Shown here piece after piece: positions 47,701-51,139 of a stretch of 64,000 bases of DNA; within the stretch, counting starts at the first letter, position 1, and the number at the start of each line of letters is the position of its first letter. Source of the DNA: Petaurus breviceps papuanus (taxonomy: Eukaryota > Chordata > Mammalia > Diprotodontia > Petauridae); contig JAMXIF010001119.1 of the NCBI GenBank assembly GCA_028583685.1, forward strand, positions 185,277 to 249,276. The letters are read 5' to 3'. Below the pieces are notes generated by a model. The model did no database searches. It worked only from the letters and a program-made list of their open reading frames with translations, and had not been told where the DNA came from. Position numbers and translations under genes: made by a program.

Positions 47701-48626
47701 CTGGATTCAGGAAGATGAGTTTGAATCCAGCCTCAGACACTTACTGGGTGTGTGACCTTGGGCAAGTCACCTAACCTCCCATTTCCTCAGTTTCTTCAAC
47801 TATAAAGTGGGAATAATGATAGCAAATAGAATTGTGTTGAGGATCAAATGAGATAATATTTGTTAGCATAGTGTTTGGCACATAGTACGCCATACTTAAA
47901 TAGTAGCTATCATCACCATCATCACTGACATAACTTGCAAGCTATAAGCCTCTGAGCATCTATGGAGCTAGGAACTAAACTGACATCAGACTCCTCATCT
48001 TTATAGGGCCTTGCTGCTTAGCAAGGGTGTTCAATCAGTGACCTCTTACAATAGGTAATACAAGGAACAACCTATACTTCCTGCCTTTATTGCATCCCAA
48101 ATAACTGATGCTTAAACGCTTCAGATCCTAATTAAATCAGAAGCTGGCCCCAACCAGAAGCCATTGATAACCGGTCTGCTTTTGCACAAGGGGCTGATGT
48201 GGCCACTGAGAGTATGTCTGACTTGGACATTTCCAGTGACTATGGTCGTTCCTTTCTAGGGTTCACCTCAGATGTCATGGGAACATTTGTCTCCGTACTG
48301 GCACAGCTTCTCTGCTATGACACTTTATTTCCCTGGGATGTTATAGGAAGTCACGTAGCTTCTGGGAGTACATTTGCCCTCTGTGTATTCTACCCAGTAC
48401 ATACCACTTCATAAATCAGTTCCAAATGTTATCAAAGACGGTGTCAGTTCATCCCTTACCTTTATTCCTTGGCCGAGACTCTCCAGGGAATTAATATCCA
48501 ACCCTTCCTTGCAGGCCTGCAAGCAGGAAATCACTTTCTGACTCTCAATTCTTCCTGGGCGGATTGTGAGACTGGCCAGGCTGCCGTGGAAATATTGAGC
48601 AAACCGTGGTTTTGTGACTTCGCCTC
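12366..48626 (-). CDS. CLSTN2: calsyntenin-2, 3' half of the gene (eight terminal coding exons)
   Basis: Calsyntenins are postsynaptic type I membrane proteins with two cadherin repeats, an LNS (laminin-G-like) domain, one membrane helix and a short tail that binds kinesin-1 light chain; they act in vesicle transport and synapse organisation. Eight minus-strand exons join in frame: 48626-48460, 36334-36186, 26679-26456, 21982-21812, 20684-20539, 18531-18411, 15942-15758 and 12563-12366. They encode about 452 residues, roughly half of a usual calsyntenin (~950). Paralogue choice rests on remembered sequence: the helix region VCVGMLVFVVAMGVYRIR and the C-terminus RQAQLEWDDSTLPY fit CLSTN2 better than CLSTN1 or CLSTN3. 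All introns have GT/AG borders and junction phases match throughout. No premature stop was seen, so the gene looks functional. Upstream exons (signal peptide, cadherin repeats, start of LNS) were not found and should lie beyond the right edge. Confidence 0.96.
13490..13910 (+). mobile_element. L2-class LINE 3' region, decayed
   Basis: Sense traces of the L2 C-terminal/3' region: TCTTCAAGGTTTGGCTCAAA and CTTCCCTCTTCCAGCCC. Boundaries are approximate. Confidence 0.45.
13980..14420 (-). mobile_element. marsupial L1 3' region
   Basis: Antisense copy starting with TTTGAGTTCCAAATTTTCTC, a C/T-rich run and AGAGAGCAAGTAGTTTGCTT CC, then sequence resembling the 'pre-existing' 3' UTR motif also present in degenerate form at 21141-21300. 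Family recognised from memory of marsupial L1 3' ends. Confidence 0.55.
14941..15092 (-). mobile_element. second tRNA-headed SINE subfamily, with target duplication
   Basis: Contains GGGGTTAAGTAACTTGTTCT, GATCCCAGGTCATCCCGACT and GCTACCTGGCCACCCC, a pattern shared with 43164-43311 and 60933-61085 and distinct from the WSINE1-like group (the segment TTTCTGGGTGTGGTGCTAAG is specific). Flanks AGCATAGACTTTTT (14926-14939) and AGCATAGATTTTTT (15093-15106) form a target duplication. Confidence 0.8.
15145..15285 (-). mobile_element. MIR/THER1-class fragment
   Basis: Antisense core: TCATTTTATAGATGAAGGAA followed by AGTTGAGTTGCTTAAGGTC. Confidence 0.6.
15758..15942 (-). CDS. CLSTN2: CLSTN2 exon: transmembrane helix and first WDDS motif
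   Basis: This 185 nt exon begins by completing a Val codon. It encodes IPSIATVVIIVCVGMLVFVV and AMGVYRIRVAHQHCI, a single hydrophobic helix of about 22 residues followed by a basic stop-transfer, then QESESTKESEMDWDDSALT and ITVNPME. MDWDDSAL is the first of two kinesin-light-chain-binding WD motifs of calsyntenins. The acceptor is CTCCTTTCAG and the donor GTAAAC; the exon ends in phase 0, so NPME is joined directly to the terminal exon. The topology (ectodomain outside, motifs in the cytosol) follows from the order of these parts. Confidence 0.97.
16135..16400 (-). mobile_element. MIR/THER1-class copies, two adjacent pieces
   Basis: First piece: AGAATCATAGACTTTGGAGT and TTCTAGATGAAGTAATGG; second: CCATTTTATAGATGAGGCAT. 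Both antisense. Confidence 0.6.
16540..16650 (+). mobile_element. L2 3' end
   Basis: Sense copy of the diagnostic L2 terminus: CTTGAGGATAGGGACTGTTA, GGCACAGTGCTTGCCATAGA and AGATGCTTAATAAACACT. A GATGAT run follows. Confidence 0.8.
16690..16850 (-). mobile_element. MIR/THER1-class copy
   Basis: Antisense: AAGAGCTAGAAGGGCCTTGG, CTTCATTTTGCAAAGGAGG, GATCATACAGGTAGTAG. Confidence 0.65.
16930..17215 (-). mobile_element. MIR copies, adjacent
   Basis: Antisense: AGCTCACATTTATAAGGTAC TTTACAGG and GTGTGACTTGCTCAG, then a second core AAGTCACACAGGCAGAGTTA. Confidence 0.6.
17333..17520. repeat. (TCTC/TCTG)n pyrimidine tract followed by (CA)11
   Basis: TCTGTCTCTCTC-type units from 17338 to about 17475, mostly pyrimidine on the plus strand and therefore purine-rich in the CLSTN2 pre-mRNA, then CACACA at 17500-17516. 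Confidence 0.9.
17685..17875 (-). mobile_element. MIR copy
   Basis: Antisense: TTTGATCCTTATCACATTCC, CATTTTACAGATGGGGAAAC and GAATTCAGGTTTTCCTGACT. Confidence 0.75.
18411..18531 (-). CDS. CLSTN2: CLSTN2 exon: juxtamembrane ectodomain
   Basis: The exon is 121 nt, starts in phase 0 after TCTTTCCAG and leaves one base for the next exon before the donor GTAAGA. It encodes 40 residues beginning VNVLHEINPDTEHVNHMVV, then QPQFLQSIHHSE and PEISSMRNS. In calsyntenins this segment lies just outside the membrane and contains the region where the ectodomain is shed before gamma-secretase cleavage; the exact cleavage site is not readable from this sequence. The HVNHMVVQPQFLQS block is highly conserved, while the last ten residues vary. 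Confidence 0.95.
18665..19210 (-). mobile_element. marsupial L1 3' region
   Basis: Antisense. Recognisable parts: TTTTAATTGATATTTGTTAT, CCTAACAAAGAATAAAAGAG, CATTATAATTACATGGTATT, GCATCAGTTCATATAAGTCT and TTTGGGGTATATACCTGGTA. The first half is shared with 37305-37600. Confidence 0.65.
19283..19600 (+). mobile_element. L1 3' fragment in sense orientation
   Basis: TGAATGTAATGGAATATTAC, AGATGCTGAGTGAGGTAAGT and GAGAATGATATAGGCAATGA resemble the marsupial L1 3' region. Together with the antisense piece ending at 19210 it suggests two insertions or one inverted insertion. Confidence 0.5.
20256..20425 (-). mobile_element. WSINE1-like SINE with target duplication
   Basis: Full-length antisense copy ending ACCACCCGGCTGCCCC. 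It is flanked by a perfect 14 bp repeat AGATTCTTTTTCTT at 20242-20255 and 20426-20439. It lies only about 110 bases upstream of the CLSTN2 donor at 20539 in plus coordinates. Confidence 0.9.
20539..20684 (-). CDS. CLSTN2: CLSTN2 exon: extracellular segment with ELNGRYTSNEFNLE
   Basis: This 146 nt exon starts with two bases of a Gly codon and encodes VGTMTSYEQVLRQVRYRNW, then HPASLDDRKFQIKCSELNG and RYTSNEFNLE. The acceptor is GACCTAG and the donor GTGAGT; the exon ends in phase 0. The RYRNW and KCSELNGRYTSNEFNLE blocks are among the most conserved parts of all calsyntenins, which makes the family assignment very secure here. Confidence 0.95.
20685..21811 (-). other. CLSTN2 intron (1.1 kb)
   Basis: Donor GTAAGG, acceptor GACCTAG. 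It contains an antisense L1 3' end (21141-21300); the rest shows nothing recognisable. Confidence 0.9.
21141..21300 (-). mobile_element. L1 3' end fragment
   Basis: Antisense: GATTTTGAATTCCAAATTTT, C/T-rich run, GGCAAGCAATCTGATATAGA and CAATCACATAAAACATTTCC, the typical terminal part of marsupial L1. Confidence 0.65.
21812..21982 (-). CDS. CLSTN2: CLSTN2 exon: extracellular segment with EEMLHNLDFCDILVIG
   Basis: The exon is 171 nt, starts and ends inside codons (two bases in, one base out) and encodes PKHVLLEEMLHNLDFCDILV, then an acidic part (EELEPGQECLELDYDEL) and HLDATNSTSGYSIYG. NST is a possible N-glycosylation sequon. The acceptor is CCTCTCATAG and the donor GTAAGG. The sequence matches the calsyntenin ectodomain closely and is open throughout. 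It is the first of three exons packed within about 3.6 kb. Confidence 0.95.
22035..22200 (+). mobile_element. MIR copy
   Basis: Sense: AATAGTGGAAAGAACCTTAG, TTAGGTTTACTTACCTGTAA AATGG. Confidence 0.65.
22205..22960 (-). mobile_element. L2-clade LINE, 3' third
   Basis: Antisense copy reading from the L2 terminus (TTTATTAAGAATCTATCATA, GGCACTGTGCTAAGTGCTAG) into the C-terminal reverse-transcriptase/ORF2 region (GGGAGCCACTGGAGTTTATA, AGCAAGCTATTACAGTAGTC CAGG). A C14 run lies at about 22357-22370. Bases 22318-22703 recur inverted at 24058-24438. Confidence 0.85.
22318..22703. repeat. left arm of an intronic inverted repeat
   Basis: Compared by eye with the reverse complement of 24058-24438 I count about 19 differences in some 380 aligned bases, including the different C-run length, giving roughly 95% identity. 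Left boundary starts at ATCAACAACA; right boundary ends at GGAAAAGTAGAA. The L2 continues beyond this arm on both sides. Confidence 0.85.
23048..23230. mobile_element. hAT-type non-autonomous DNA transposon (MITE)
   Basis: Left end CAGGGATTCTTAACCT and right end AGGTTAAGAACTCC are inverted repeats; the centre contains AAAATAAAATACATAAGGGT and AATTATATTGAAATATAATG. Flanks TCTTAGAT (23040-23047) and TCTTATGA (23231-23238) could be a decayed 8 bp target duplication. Confidence 0.75.
23250..23360 (+). mobile_element. MIR 3' fragment
   Basis: Sense: CTGTTTCTCCATCTGTAAAG GGAAGGGG. Confidence 0.6.
24058..24438 (+). repeat. right arm of the intronic inverted repeat (L2-derived)
   Basis: Sense-orientation L2 fragment: TTCTACTTTTCCAGTCTTCT, CTTCCTGGCTTCCTTCCAGT, AAATCCCATCTTTTGCAAAA AG. 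It matches the left arm including non-L2-consensus variants such as TTTTGCAAAAAG and TCAACAACA, so it derives from that copy and not from an independent L2 insertion. It stops abruptly at both ends. Confidence 0.85.
24720..24964 (-). mobile_element. MIR/THER1 full-length copy
   Basis: Antisense: AGCATTTATGAAGCACTTTT, TTGATTCTCCCAACAGTC, TCTCCATTTTATGGATGAAG, GTGACTTGCTCAGGGTCACA and CACTGTGCCACCTAGCTG head. Confidence 0.85.
24985..25310 (-). mobile_element. MIR/THER1-class copy split by a SINE
   Basis: Left part to 25081 (AGGAAGGGACTTGATTGATT, TTACTGATGGGGGAACTGAG), right part from 25254 (TGAAGTGACTCATCCAAGAC). The SINE at 25082-25253 is inserted in the core, so this copy is older. Confidence 0.75.
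25082..25253 (-). mobile_element. WSINE1-like SINE nested in a MIR
   Basis: Full-length antisense copy from TTTTTAAAATTTG to GCCACCTAGCCACCCC. A perfect 13 bp duplication TGAAGTGACTCAT flanks it at 25069-25081 and 25254-25266. Confidence 0.92.
25415..25586 (+). mobile_element. MIR copy
   Basis: Sense: CAGCACTGGATTTTAAGTTA, GGCTCTGCCACCTGCTACCT, CTCAGTTTTCTCATCTGTAG. Confidence 0.75.
26456..26679 (-). CDS. CLSTN2: CLSTN2 exon: extracellular segment with VLQAIEPRIT
   Basis: This 224 nt exon completes a Gln codon with its first base and then encodes 74 residues, starting CFGEDVCISVPDVDAYVM and VLQAIEPRITISGTDHL, and including GVTLFPDVKIVSTLAKAEL near its end. The acceptor GTTTTTTCCAG is strong. 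The donor reads GTTAGT rather than the commoner GTAAGT, but both neighbouring phases fit and the residues continue correctly into the exon at 21982. It belongs to the conserved calsyntenin ectodomain between LNS and membrane. Confidence 0.95.
26858..27289. mobile_element. non-autonomous DNA transposon with GAAAATAAGCCCT subterminal repeats
   Basis: Ends ATACCATGTTTCCCCGATAA and the reverse complement ATACCATGTTTCCCTGATAA are inverted repeats of about 25 bp. Just inside each end are two copies of AAAATAAGCCCT. The 8 bp sequence GATCAGGT flanks the element at 26850-26857 and 27290-27297 (9 bp if the T before it is counted), which fits a hAT-type target duplication; a TA duplication (mariner type) is also possible because TA borders the CCATG ends. 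The interior is rich in CpG, so the copy is not very old. No transposase frame is present. Confidence 0.85.
27330..27505 (-). mobile_element. MIR/THER1 copy
   Basis: Antisense: AAGTGCCTACTGTGTGCCAG, TCATTATCCCCATTTTATAG, ending near TCTTACAGCTAG. Confidence 0.8.
27525..27775 (-). mobile_element. MIR/THER1 copy, full length
   Basis: Antisense: CATGTGCTGGGCACTGTGCT, TTATCTGATCCTCACAAAGG, GGTTAAGTGACTTGCCCAGG, TCCACTGTACCACCTATCTG. It lies directly after another copy in the same orientation, apparently as separate insertions. Confidence 0.85.
27850..27960 (-). mobile_element. L2 3' end fragment
   Basis: Antisense: ATTTATTAAGCACCTACTTT, CCTGTCCAGTGTTAAGTGA. Confidence 0.6.
28430..28765 (-). mobile_element. 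MIR and L2 fragments, adjacent
   Basis: MIR tail at 28455-28510 (GGCACTTGAAAGTTTGCAAA), L2 terminus at 28545-28610 (GGCACTGTGCTAAGGTTTC), MIR core at 28640-28765 (AGTGACTTGTCCAAGGTCAC). Confidence 0.6.
28950..30985 (-). mobile_element. L2/CR1-clade LINE remnant, about 2 kb
   Basis: Antisense ORF2 region. The minus-strand frame at 29331-29146 still reads AFKALHDIVPTYFS, matching the conserved FKALHNLxPxYLS block of L2. Other traces are GGAGGGCTTTGAATGC, AGAAGGCTATTGTTATGG and ATCAAGTTTGAGATGCCAGT. The frame is broken many times. A TA/CA simple repeat (29995-30060) lies within it. Confidence 0.7.
29995..30060. repeat. (TA/CA)n simple repeat
   Basis: Alternating TATACACAC and ATATAT units. Confidence 0.9.
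30985..31092 (+). mobile_element. MIR 3' fragment
   Basis: Sense: TTTCCTTATCTGTAAAATGA GAGGG. Confidence 0.7.
31590..32040 (+). mobile_element. MIR and probable L2 fragments, decayed
   Basis: MIR trace at 31600-31680 (CTTGGGCAAGATATGTAAAC TC). From 31740 a C/T-rich stretch resembling the L2 3' region (CTGTGCCTTAGTACCCTC); low certainty. Confidence 0.4.
32835..33015 (+). mobile_element. MIR copy, well preserved
   Basis: Sense: TTACCTGTGTGACCTTGGAC, AGTCACTTAACCACTCCAGA, TCAGTTTCCTCATCTGTAAA ATGGGG. Confidence 0.88.
33495..34260 (-). mobile_element. L2-clade LINE, left part
   Basis: Antisense from the terminus (AGTACTTGCTATGGGCAAAC, CTAGGCACTAGGGACAC) into the coding region (GATTTATCCTAGAGGCAATG GGGAGTCAC). 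The same element appears to resume at 35085. Confidence 0.7.
34600..35070 (+). mobile_element. unclassified interspersed repeat ending in ACAACAACA
   Basis: The 3' part CTGATGTCATTGGTCCTCTT followed by GGAATGAAGAATAAACAACA is one I associate with marsupial genomes. Its position between two parts of one L2 supports a mobile origin. The ACAACAACA tail suggests an RTE-type 3' end. No coding frame was seen; left boundary is uncertain. Confidence 0.45.
35085..35180 (-). mobile_element. L2-clade LINE, right part
   Basis: GCAAGGAGACCAATTAGGAA followed by ACTATTATAATAGACTAGAC CAGG continues the L2 reading of 33495-34260. Confidence 0.6.
35198..35335 (-). mobile_element. MIR/THER1-class copy
   Basis: Antisense: AAGCTGGAAAGGACCTTAAA, CTCATTTTCTAGATGAGAAA. 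Confidence 0.7.
35438..35600 (-). mobile_element. L2 3' end
   Basis: Antisense: AATTCAATAAATATGTATTA, AAGCACTGGGGATACAAAAA, CCTCAAGGAGTTTACAATAT AATG. Confidence 0.85.
36186..36334 (-). CDS. CLSTN2: CLSTN2 exon: post-LNS extracellular segment
   Basis: This isolated 149 nt exon sits about 12 kb downstream of the previous exon and about 9.5 kb upstream of the next. It starts in phase 0 after the acceptor TTTTCTCTAG and encodes 49 residues beginning YHFNPSQSVLVMEGEDIGN, followed by INQALQKVSYINSR and RRLKVSSKV; the last two bases CA pair with the A opening the next exon to give Gln. The donor is GTAAGT. This is the conserved calsyntenin region after the LNS domain, N-terminal to the juxtamembrane segment. 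It has no open frame beyond the exon, so it is easily missed by ORF scanning; it was found because the flanking exons required it. Confidence 0.95.
36961..37290 (-). mobile_element. MIR fragments
   Basis: Antisense cores at 37025-37095 (TTTTCCTAGGGTCACACAGA) and 37150-37290 (GGTTCACATTTATGTAACAC TTTAAGG). Confidence 0.55.
37305..37600 (-). mobile_element. marsupial L1 3' region
   Basis: Shares TTTTAATTGATAT, CATTTCTGAATATATTCTTC, CCTTGTAACAATGAATAAAA and GGTCATTATAATTA with 18665-18950; same orientation. Confidence 0.65.
37605..37825 (-). mobile_element. MIR/THER1 copy
   Basis: Antisense: AGCTCACATTTATTTTTATG, CATTTTTCAGATGAGGAAGC. Confidence 0.75.
37925..38457 (+). mobile_element. L2 3' region
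   Basis: Sense: TATAATGACTCCTTATTGTC, TTGTGAGGTTTTCTGGCCTA and terminus TCCTAGCATAGTTGGCATTA followed by AATAGATACTGAAT. Confidence 0.7.
38459..38500. repeat. (TA)21 simple repeat
   Basis: Perfect alternating TA for about 42 bases at the 3' end of the L2 copy, where L2 elements often seed microsatellites. Confidence 0.95.
39090..39290 (-). mobile_element. RTE-tailed SINE
   Basis: GTCCAGTCATTTCAGTCATG, TCTGACTCTTTGTGATCCCA, TTTCTTGGCAAAGATATTGG, then the SINE core AAGTGACTTGCCTCCAGAGT. Same family as 44906, 47185 and 48945. Confidence 0.75.
39650..40530 (-). mobile_element. L2-clade LINE split by a MIR-class element
   Basis: Antisense. Left part 39650-40010 (TTGTATTAGGTACTATAAGT, CTCCAGGAGCATATAATTCA); MIR-class piece 40018-40190; right part 40200-40530 (TTTCCTGGAGGCAATACGGA, AGGAGTAATCTGATGAAA). 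Confidence 0.65.
40018..40190 (-). mobile_element. MIR/THER1-class element nested in an L2
   Basis: GGATCATAGAATTCAGAGCA, GGAAGGGACCTCCAAGACCA, ending AAACCCAGGTCTTCTCAAAT. Confidence 0.65.
40610..40765. repeat. (TC)n then (TCC)n pyrimidine tract
   Basis: About 48 bases of perfect TC at 40611-40658, then CTC/TCC-rich sequence to about 40765. It is purine-rich (GA) in the CLSTN2 pre-mRNA. Confidence 0.95.
42195..42310 (+). mobile_element. MIR copy, short
   Basis: Sense: TGCTAGTTGTGTGACCATGG GCAAGTCATTTAAC. Confidence 0.75.
42640..42840 (-). mobile_element. MIR/THER1-class copy with an internal duplication
   Basis: Antisense: CTGAGCTGGAAGGGACCAGA, CCAACCCCCTCATTTGACAG, GCTGAGGAAACTAAGGTCCA. 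The stretch TTTGACAG(C/G)TG occurs twice (42703-42713 and 42730-42740), a short local duplication. Confidence 0.65.
43078..43570 (-). mobile_element. L2 3' region split by a SINE
   Basis: Antisense: CAGCCAATAAATTTTTATTA, GCCAGGCACTCTGTTAAACA, CTGGGGATACAAAAAAAAA; after the SINE it resumes CAAAGAGCTCAGTCTAATGA, AAGCTTCCTGGAGAAGGTGA. Confidence 0.85.
43164..43311 (-). mobile_element. second-subfamily SINE nested in an L2
   Basis: TTTATGAGCAATCGGGGTTA, CAGGGTGGGTGCTAAGTGTC, AGGTCATCCCGACACTGGAG. Flanks CAGACTGTTCTC (43152-43163) and CAGACTCATTCTC (43312-43324) are a probable target duplication. Confidence 0.82.
43952..44106 (-). mobile_element. WSINE1-like SINE nested in an L2
   Basis: Antisense copy ending GCACCACCTAGCTGCCCC, close to consensus. 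The perfect 11 bp duplication TAAAGTTCTTT lies at 43941-43951 and 44107-44117. Confidence 0.92.
44230..44491 (+). mobile_element. CORE-SINE (MIR/THER1), full length
   Basis: Sense: ACCTGAGTTCAAACCCAGCC, CTATCTGTGTGACCCTGGGA, TTGCCTTACTTTTCTTACCT, tail GTGCCATATAAATATTAGCT ending in ATTATTATT. Confidence 0.85.
44690..44758. repeat. (CA)n/(TA)n simple repeat
   Basis: TATATGTGTATATACACACA, then about 13 CA units and a TA run. Confidence 0.9.
44906..45131 (-). mobile_element. RTE-tailed SINE
   Basis: TTGTTGTTGTCATTCAGTTG, ACTTCATGACCCCATGGATT, TTTGCCATTTCCTTCTCCAG, then the tRNA-CORE part ending GAGCCATTTAGCTGCCTCC. Confidence 0.85.
45132..45262 (-). mobile_element. CORE-SINE fragment
   Basis: AACAGAGGTTAAGTGACTTG, AGGTCACACAACTGGTAAGT, ending ACCATGTAGCTGTCCC; directly abuts the previous SINE in the same orientation. 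Confidence 0.75.
45805..46095 (+). mobile_element. L2-clade LINE, reverse-transcriptase region
   Basis: Sense decayed copy around CTTGGTTCTCCTTCTACAG, TATTTTAGGTCCCAACCCCC and TATCATCTCTATGCAGATTT, the latter corresponding to the YHLYAD part of the YADD catalytic block. Confidence 0.55.
46104..46252. mobile_element. palindromic hAT-type MITE
   Basis: Left end CAGGGGTAGGGAACTGGCAG and right end GGTTCCTCACTCCTG are inverted repeats; the arms (CCCTCTAGGTCCTCAAGT and ACTTGAGGACCTAGAGGG) pair as well, so nearly the whole 149 bp can fold back. The 8 bp target duplication ATCTAGAC is perfect at 46096-46103 and 46253-46260. Confidence 0.95.
46440..46622 (-). mobile_element. MIR/THER1-class copy
   Basis: Antisense: AGAACCTCAGAGATCATCTA, AGTTTTACAGATGAGTAAAC, ending CACCACACTGCCTGCCCC. 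Confidence 0.75.
47105..47605 (+). mobile_element. CORE-SINE split by an RTE-tailed SINE
   Basis: Head at 47105-47184 (GTGGAGTCAGGGAAGCCTGG, TTCAAATCCACTTTCTGACA), core and tail at 47424-47605 (GCTGCATGACCATGGGTCAA, CAATTTCCTCCTCTGTAGTA, AAATGCTATAGAAATG). The split falls in the core. Confidence 0.8.
47185..47423 (-). mobile_element. RTE-tailed SINE nested in a CORE-SINE
   Basis: TTGTTGCTGTTCGGTTATTG, GTGTGTCTGACTCTTTGTAA, TTGTCATTTCCTTCTCCAGT, ending CTACCTAGTTGCCTCC. Confidence 0.85.
47675..47925 (+). mobile_element. CORE-SINE, full length
   Basis: Sense: CAGTGATTGGGCCTGGATTC, TGGGTGTGTGACCTTGGGCA, TTTCCTCAGTTTCTTCAACT, tail ATGAGATAATATTTGTTAGC. Confidence 0.85.
48460..48626 (-). CDS. 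CLSTN2: CLSTN2 exon: end of LNS/laminin-G domain
   Basis: This 167 nt exon begins with two bases of a split codon and then encodes 55 residues starting GEVTKPRFAQYFHGSLASL. The stretch holds the closing beta strands of the LNS domain, the IRPGR turn and a CLQAC cysteine pair, and ends LESLGQGIK. The acceptor on the minus strand is TTCTCGTAG just above 48626 and the donor is GTAAGG just below 48460. The exon ends in phase 0, matching the exon at 36334. The similarity to calsyntenins covers the whole exon without gaps. It is the most 5' exon found; the preceding exon must end with one base of the split codon (probably Gly) and was not located up to 64000. Confidence 0.96.
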
Positions 48627-48860
48627 CTACGAGAAAAGCAGCATAGGGCATTATCCACGGGCATGTGAGGGGAAGGATTCATTTCAGTGCAATTTAATTC
48701 CAGTCAATTCAGCATTTGCCAAGCACCTGGTTTATTCAGAGCACCAGAATTCAGGTGCTAGGGAAGTTACAAAGTTTGAATGAGACCCAGCCCCTAGACT
48801 GAGAGTCATAATGGAAGGAGTAGGAAAAATACACAAATAACTATAATGAATGTGTTGCAA

Positions 48861-49222
48861 AAGAGGCGTCAAAGACTTGACATTCAGCCTGCACCAGATT
48901 AAAATGCAATTGGGAAATGTTTAACAAAATAAATCAAATTACAATTTGTTGTTTGTTTAGTCATTTTCAGTCATGTTGGGCTCTTTGTCACCCCTTTTAA
49001 GGTTTTCTTGGCAAAGATACTGGAGTAGTTTGCCATTTCCTTCTCCAGGTCATTTGGAAGATGAAGAAATTGAGGCAAGCAGGGTTAAGTGACTTGCCCA
49101 GGGTCACACAGCTGCCTCCCCTCTCCCCCAATACAATACAACATTGATAATCTAAATTTGTGGTTTTCTAAGTCAATATGCAACCTGCAGGGATCCATTT
49201 CCATTTGAATTTGACCCCATTG
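48861..49222. mobile_element. hAT-type MITE split by an RTE-tailed SINE
   Basis: Left part AGGCGTCAAAGACTTG, CCAGATTAAAATGCAATTGG, AATGTTTAACAAAATAAATC; right part TGCAGGGATCCATTTCCATT, TTTGACCCCATTG. Same family as 57769-57955. Confidence 0.75.
48945..49125 (-). mobile_element. RTE-tailed SINE nested in a MITE
   Basis: TTGTTGTTTGTTTAGTCATT, TGGGCTCTTTGTCACCCCTT, GAGTAGTTTGCCATTTCCTT, GGGTTAAGTGACTTGCCCAG. The head after GCTGCCTCCC is shortened compared with 47185-47423. Confidence 0.82.
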
Positions 49223-49234
49223 TCTCATAGGTTG

Positions 49235-49462
49235 GTACAGTTGATAGAGTACTAGACTTGGGGTCAGGAGTCTTGGATTTCATATCTCATCTCAGCTATT
49301 TACTAGCTGTATGACCCTGGGCAAGTCACAAATTTCCCAAGTTTCATCATTTGCAAATAGGGATGATAATAGCACTTACCTAATAGGGTTGTTGGAAGGA
49401 CCAAGTGAGATAATATATGCAAAGTATTTTATAAATCTTAAAGTTATATAAATGCAAACTGT
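49235..49462 (+). mobile_element. CORE-SINE (MIR/THER1)
   Basis: Sense: ATAGAGTACTAGACTTGGGG, CTAGCTGTATGACCCTGGGC, GTTGTTGGAAGGACCAAGTG, tail ATAAATGC. Confidence 0.85.
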
Positions 49463-49499
49463 TAAAATATATGATCAATATCTTAAAGTGGTTCAAAGT

Positions 49500-49860
49500 G
49501 CTGGAAAGATCAATAGGGCAGTGGTAATTATTGACAGAAGGGATCAGAGAAGAGGTTGAGAGGAGATGATGGTACTGGAGTTAGGCTTTTAAGGATTTCA
49601 GCAGGTTGGGAGGGGTGGAGGGAGGAAAAAGGGAATTTCAGGCAGAGAAGATAATATGACCTAAGGCATGGCGTGTATGACCAGTATTGCACAGTCATAT
49701 TGGGCTCAAATGTAGAGAAGAACATGAATGAGAGTGGTTCAAGAAAAGACTGGAAAGGTAGGGTGGTGTTAGACGGTAGAGAGTCTCCATAGCCAGGCAG
49801 AGGGATTGGAACTTTTCTTGGGAATAACTGAAGGCTTTTAAGCCAGGTAATAAAAAGACC
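49500..49860 (-). mobile_element. L2-clade LINE fragment
   Basis: Antisense: AGACTGGAAAGGTAGGGTGG, GGGAATAACTGAAGGCTTTT AAGCCAGG. Confidence 0.6.
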
Positions 49861-50499
49861 CTATCTATCTATATGCATAAGGAAAACCACTATTTGCCAA
49901 TAGAGGAAACAATGACATCGCACGGAAATTCATTCACTGATGCAAAAAGCTGGGGACTCAACTTCCCAGATGTTCACTGAGTGGCTAGAATCCTAACGAG
50001 GCAATGTTTTATGCATGCCTGTATGGTTGCACTCACCAGCCCCACTATATTTAAGGGTCTTGTCAGCCTTTCCATTATAATAAACTCCTATTTTCAGGGG
50101 TGTGTAAATCAGAAACACAAATGTTCTCCGAGCTGAAAACTGTTTTAGAGGGGTGAAAGGACTTCACATTCTCCTTCCAGAATTAGCAGCCAAAAGGCAT
50201 CAATTTAAACATCTGTGTTTTAATGAGATTAAAAAAGAGAGGGGAAGAAATAAAATGGCCACTTTTGGTGGCAAAAACCCATTATAAGGCAAATCCGACC
50301 CTACCCACTTCTTTGGCTTGAGTCCTGGAAACTGGACTTGCTTCAATGTGTTGCAGAAAGTTCACAGATTTTATTCTGGAGGATGATGAGTGGATAATAT
50401 TCCCAAACACTGGGAAGCAGGTGTGTGAGAGGTTATTCTGCTTAGACCCCCAAATAAATATTTTCCTCTATTAAAGTGTTCCCAAATACAGTATTTTAA

Positions 50500-50905
50500 C
50501 CAATCCTCAACAAGCTTGAGAGGTAGGTAGGATGAGGATTAATTTAGCCATTTAATAGACAGGGAAATAGTATTACGGAAGTTAAGTATTTGCCTAAGGT
50601 CATATAGAAGAACCAGGATTAGTTTCTAAGTCTCCTGGTTCTTGGTGTAGTGTTCCCCTTGGCATATGTAGGTAATAATCTAGGCTTTTTGAACAAGTCA
50701 TTGAATTTAGGAAAACCTGAATTCAAAACATGTCCCAGACATTTACTCTCTTTTGTAACCCTGAGCAAGTCAACCTCAGCCTCAACTTTCTCTTCTATGA
50801 AATGGGAAGCATAAAAGTTCCTACTTCATAGGGCTGCTGTGAGGACTGAACATACATAAATCAATCTGGAAAATTTAAAGTACTATATAAATGTTATGAC
50901 TGGTA
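50500..50905. mobile_element. two MIR copies in opposite orientation
   Basis: 50500-50670 antisense (TATTTGCCTAAGGTCATATA) and 50685-50905 sense (CTTTTGTAACCCTGAGCAAG TCAACC, tail GTACTATATAAATGTTATGA). Confidence 0.7.
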
Positions 50906-51139
50906 CTCAGAGTAATACTTTTCATTTTACTGTGGGTTGTCCGGGGATGTAATTCATTTGGATTCTTGATTATATCTGTGAAATCATCCGTCTGGATGCC
51001 CCACCTCACCATGGCTCCCTTTCCTGAGTGATTCTCTTCTACTTCTCTGGGTAAATCCTTTGTTGATGATGCATTCAATTTGCTGAAGGTCTTTCCTCTC
51101 CTTTGGATCTAGTATGTAAAAGATGCCATTTAAGGCATT

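Larger units (their letters stand above)
36335..48459 (-). other. CLSTN2 intron (12.1 kb)
   Basis: Donor GTAAGG below 48460, acceptor TTCTCTAG. It is built of L1, L2, MIR, SINE and MITE insertions, several nested, plus two long simple repeats. 36335-36960, 38505-39090, 40800-42190, 45480-45800, 46630-47100 and 47930-48459 contain nothing I can support as a gene or named repeat. Confidence 0.9.

Noticed and set aside
48469-48783. Plus-strand open frame of 104 codons opposite the LNS exon
   Set aside because: Shadow of the minus-strand CLSTN2 exon, which has gap-free family similarity and canonical splice sites.
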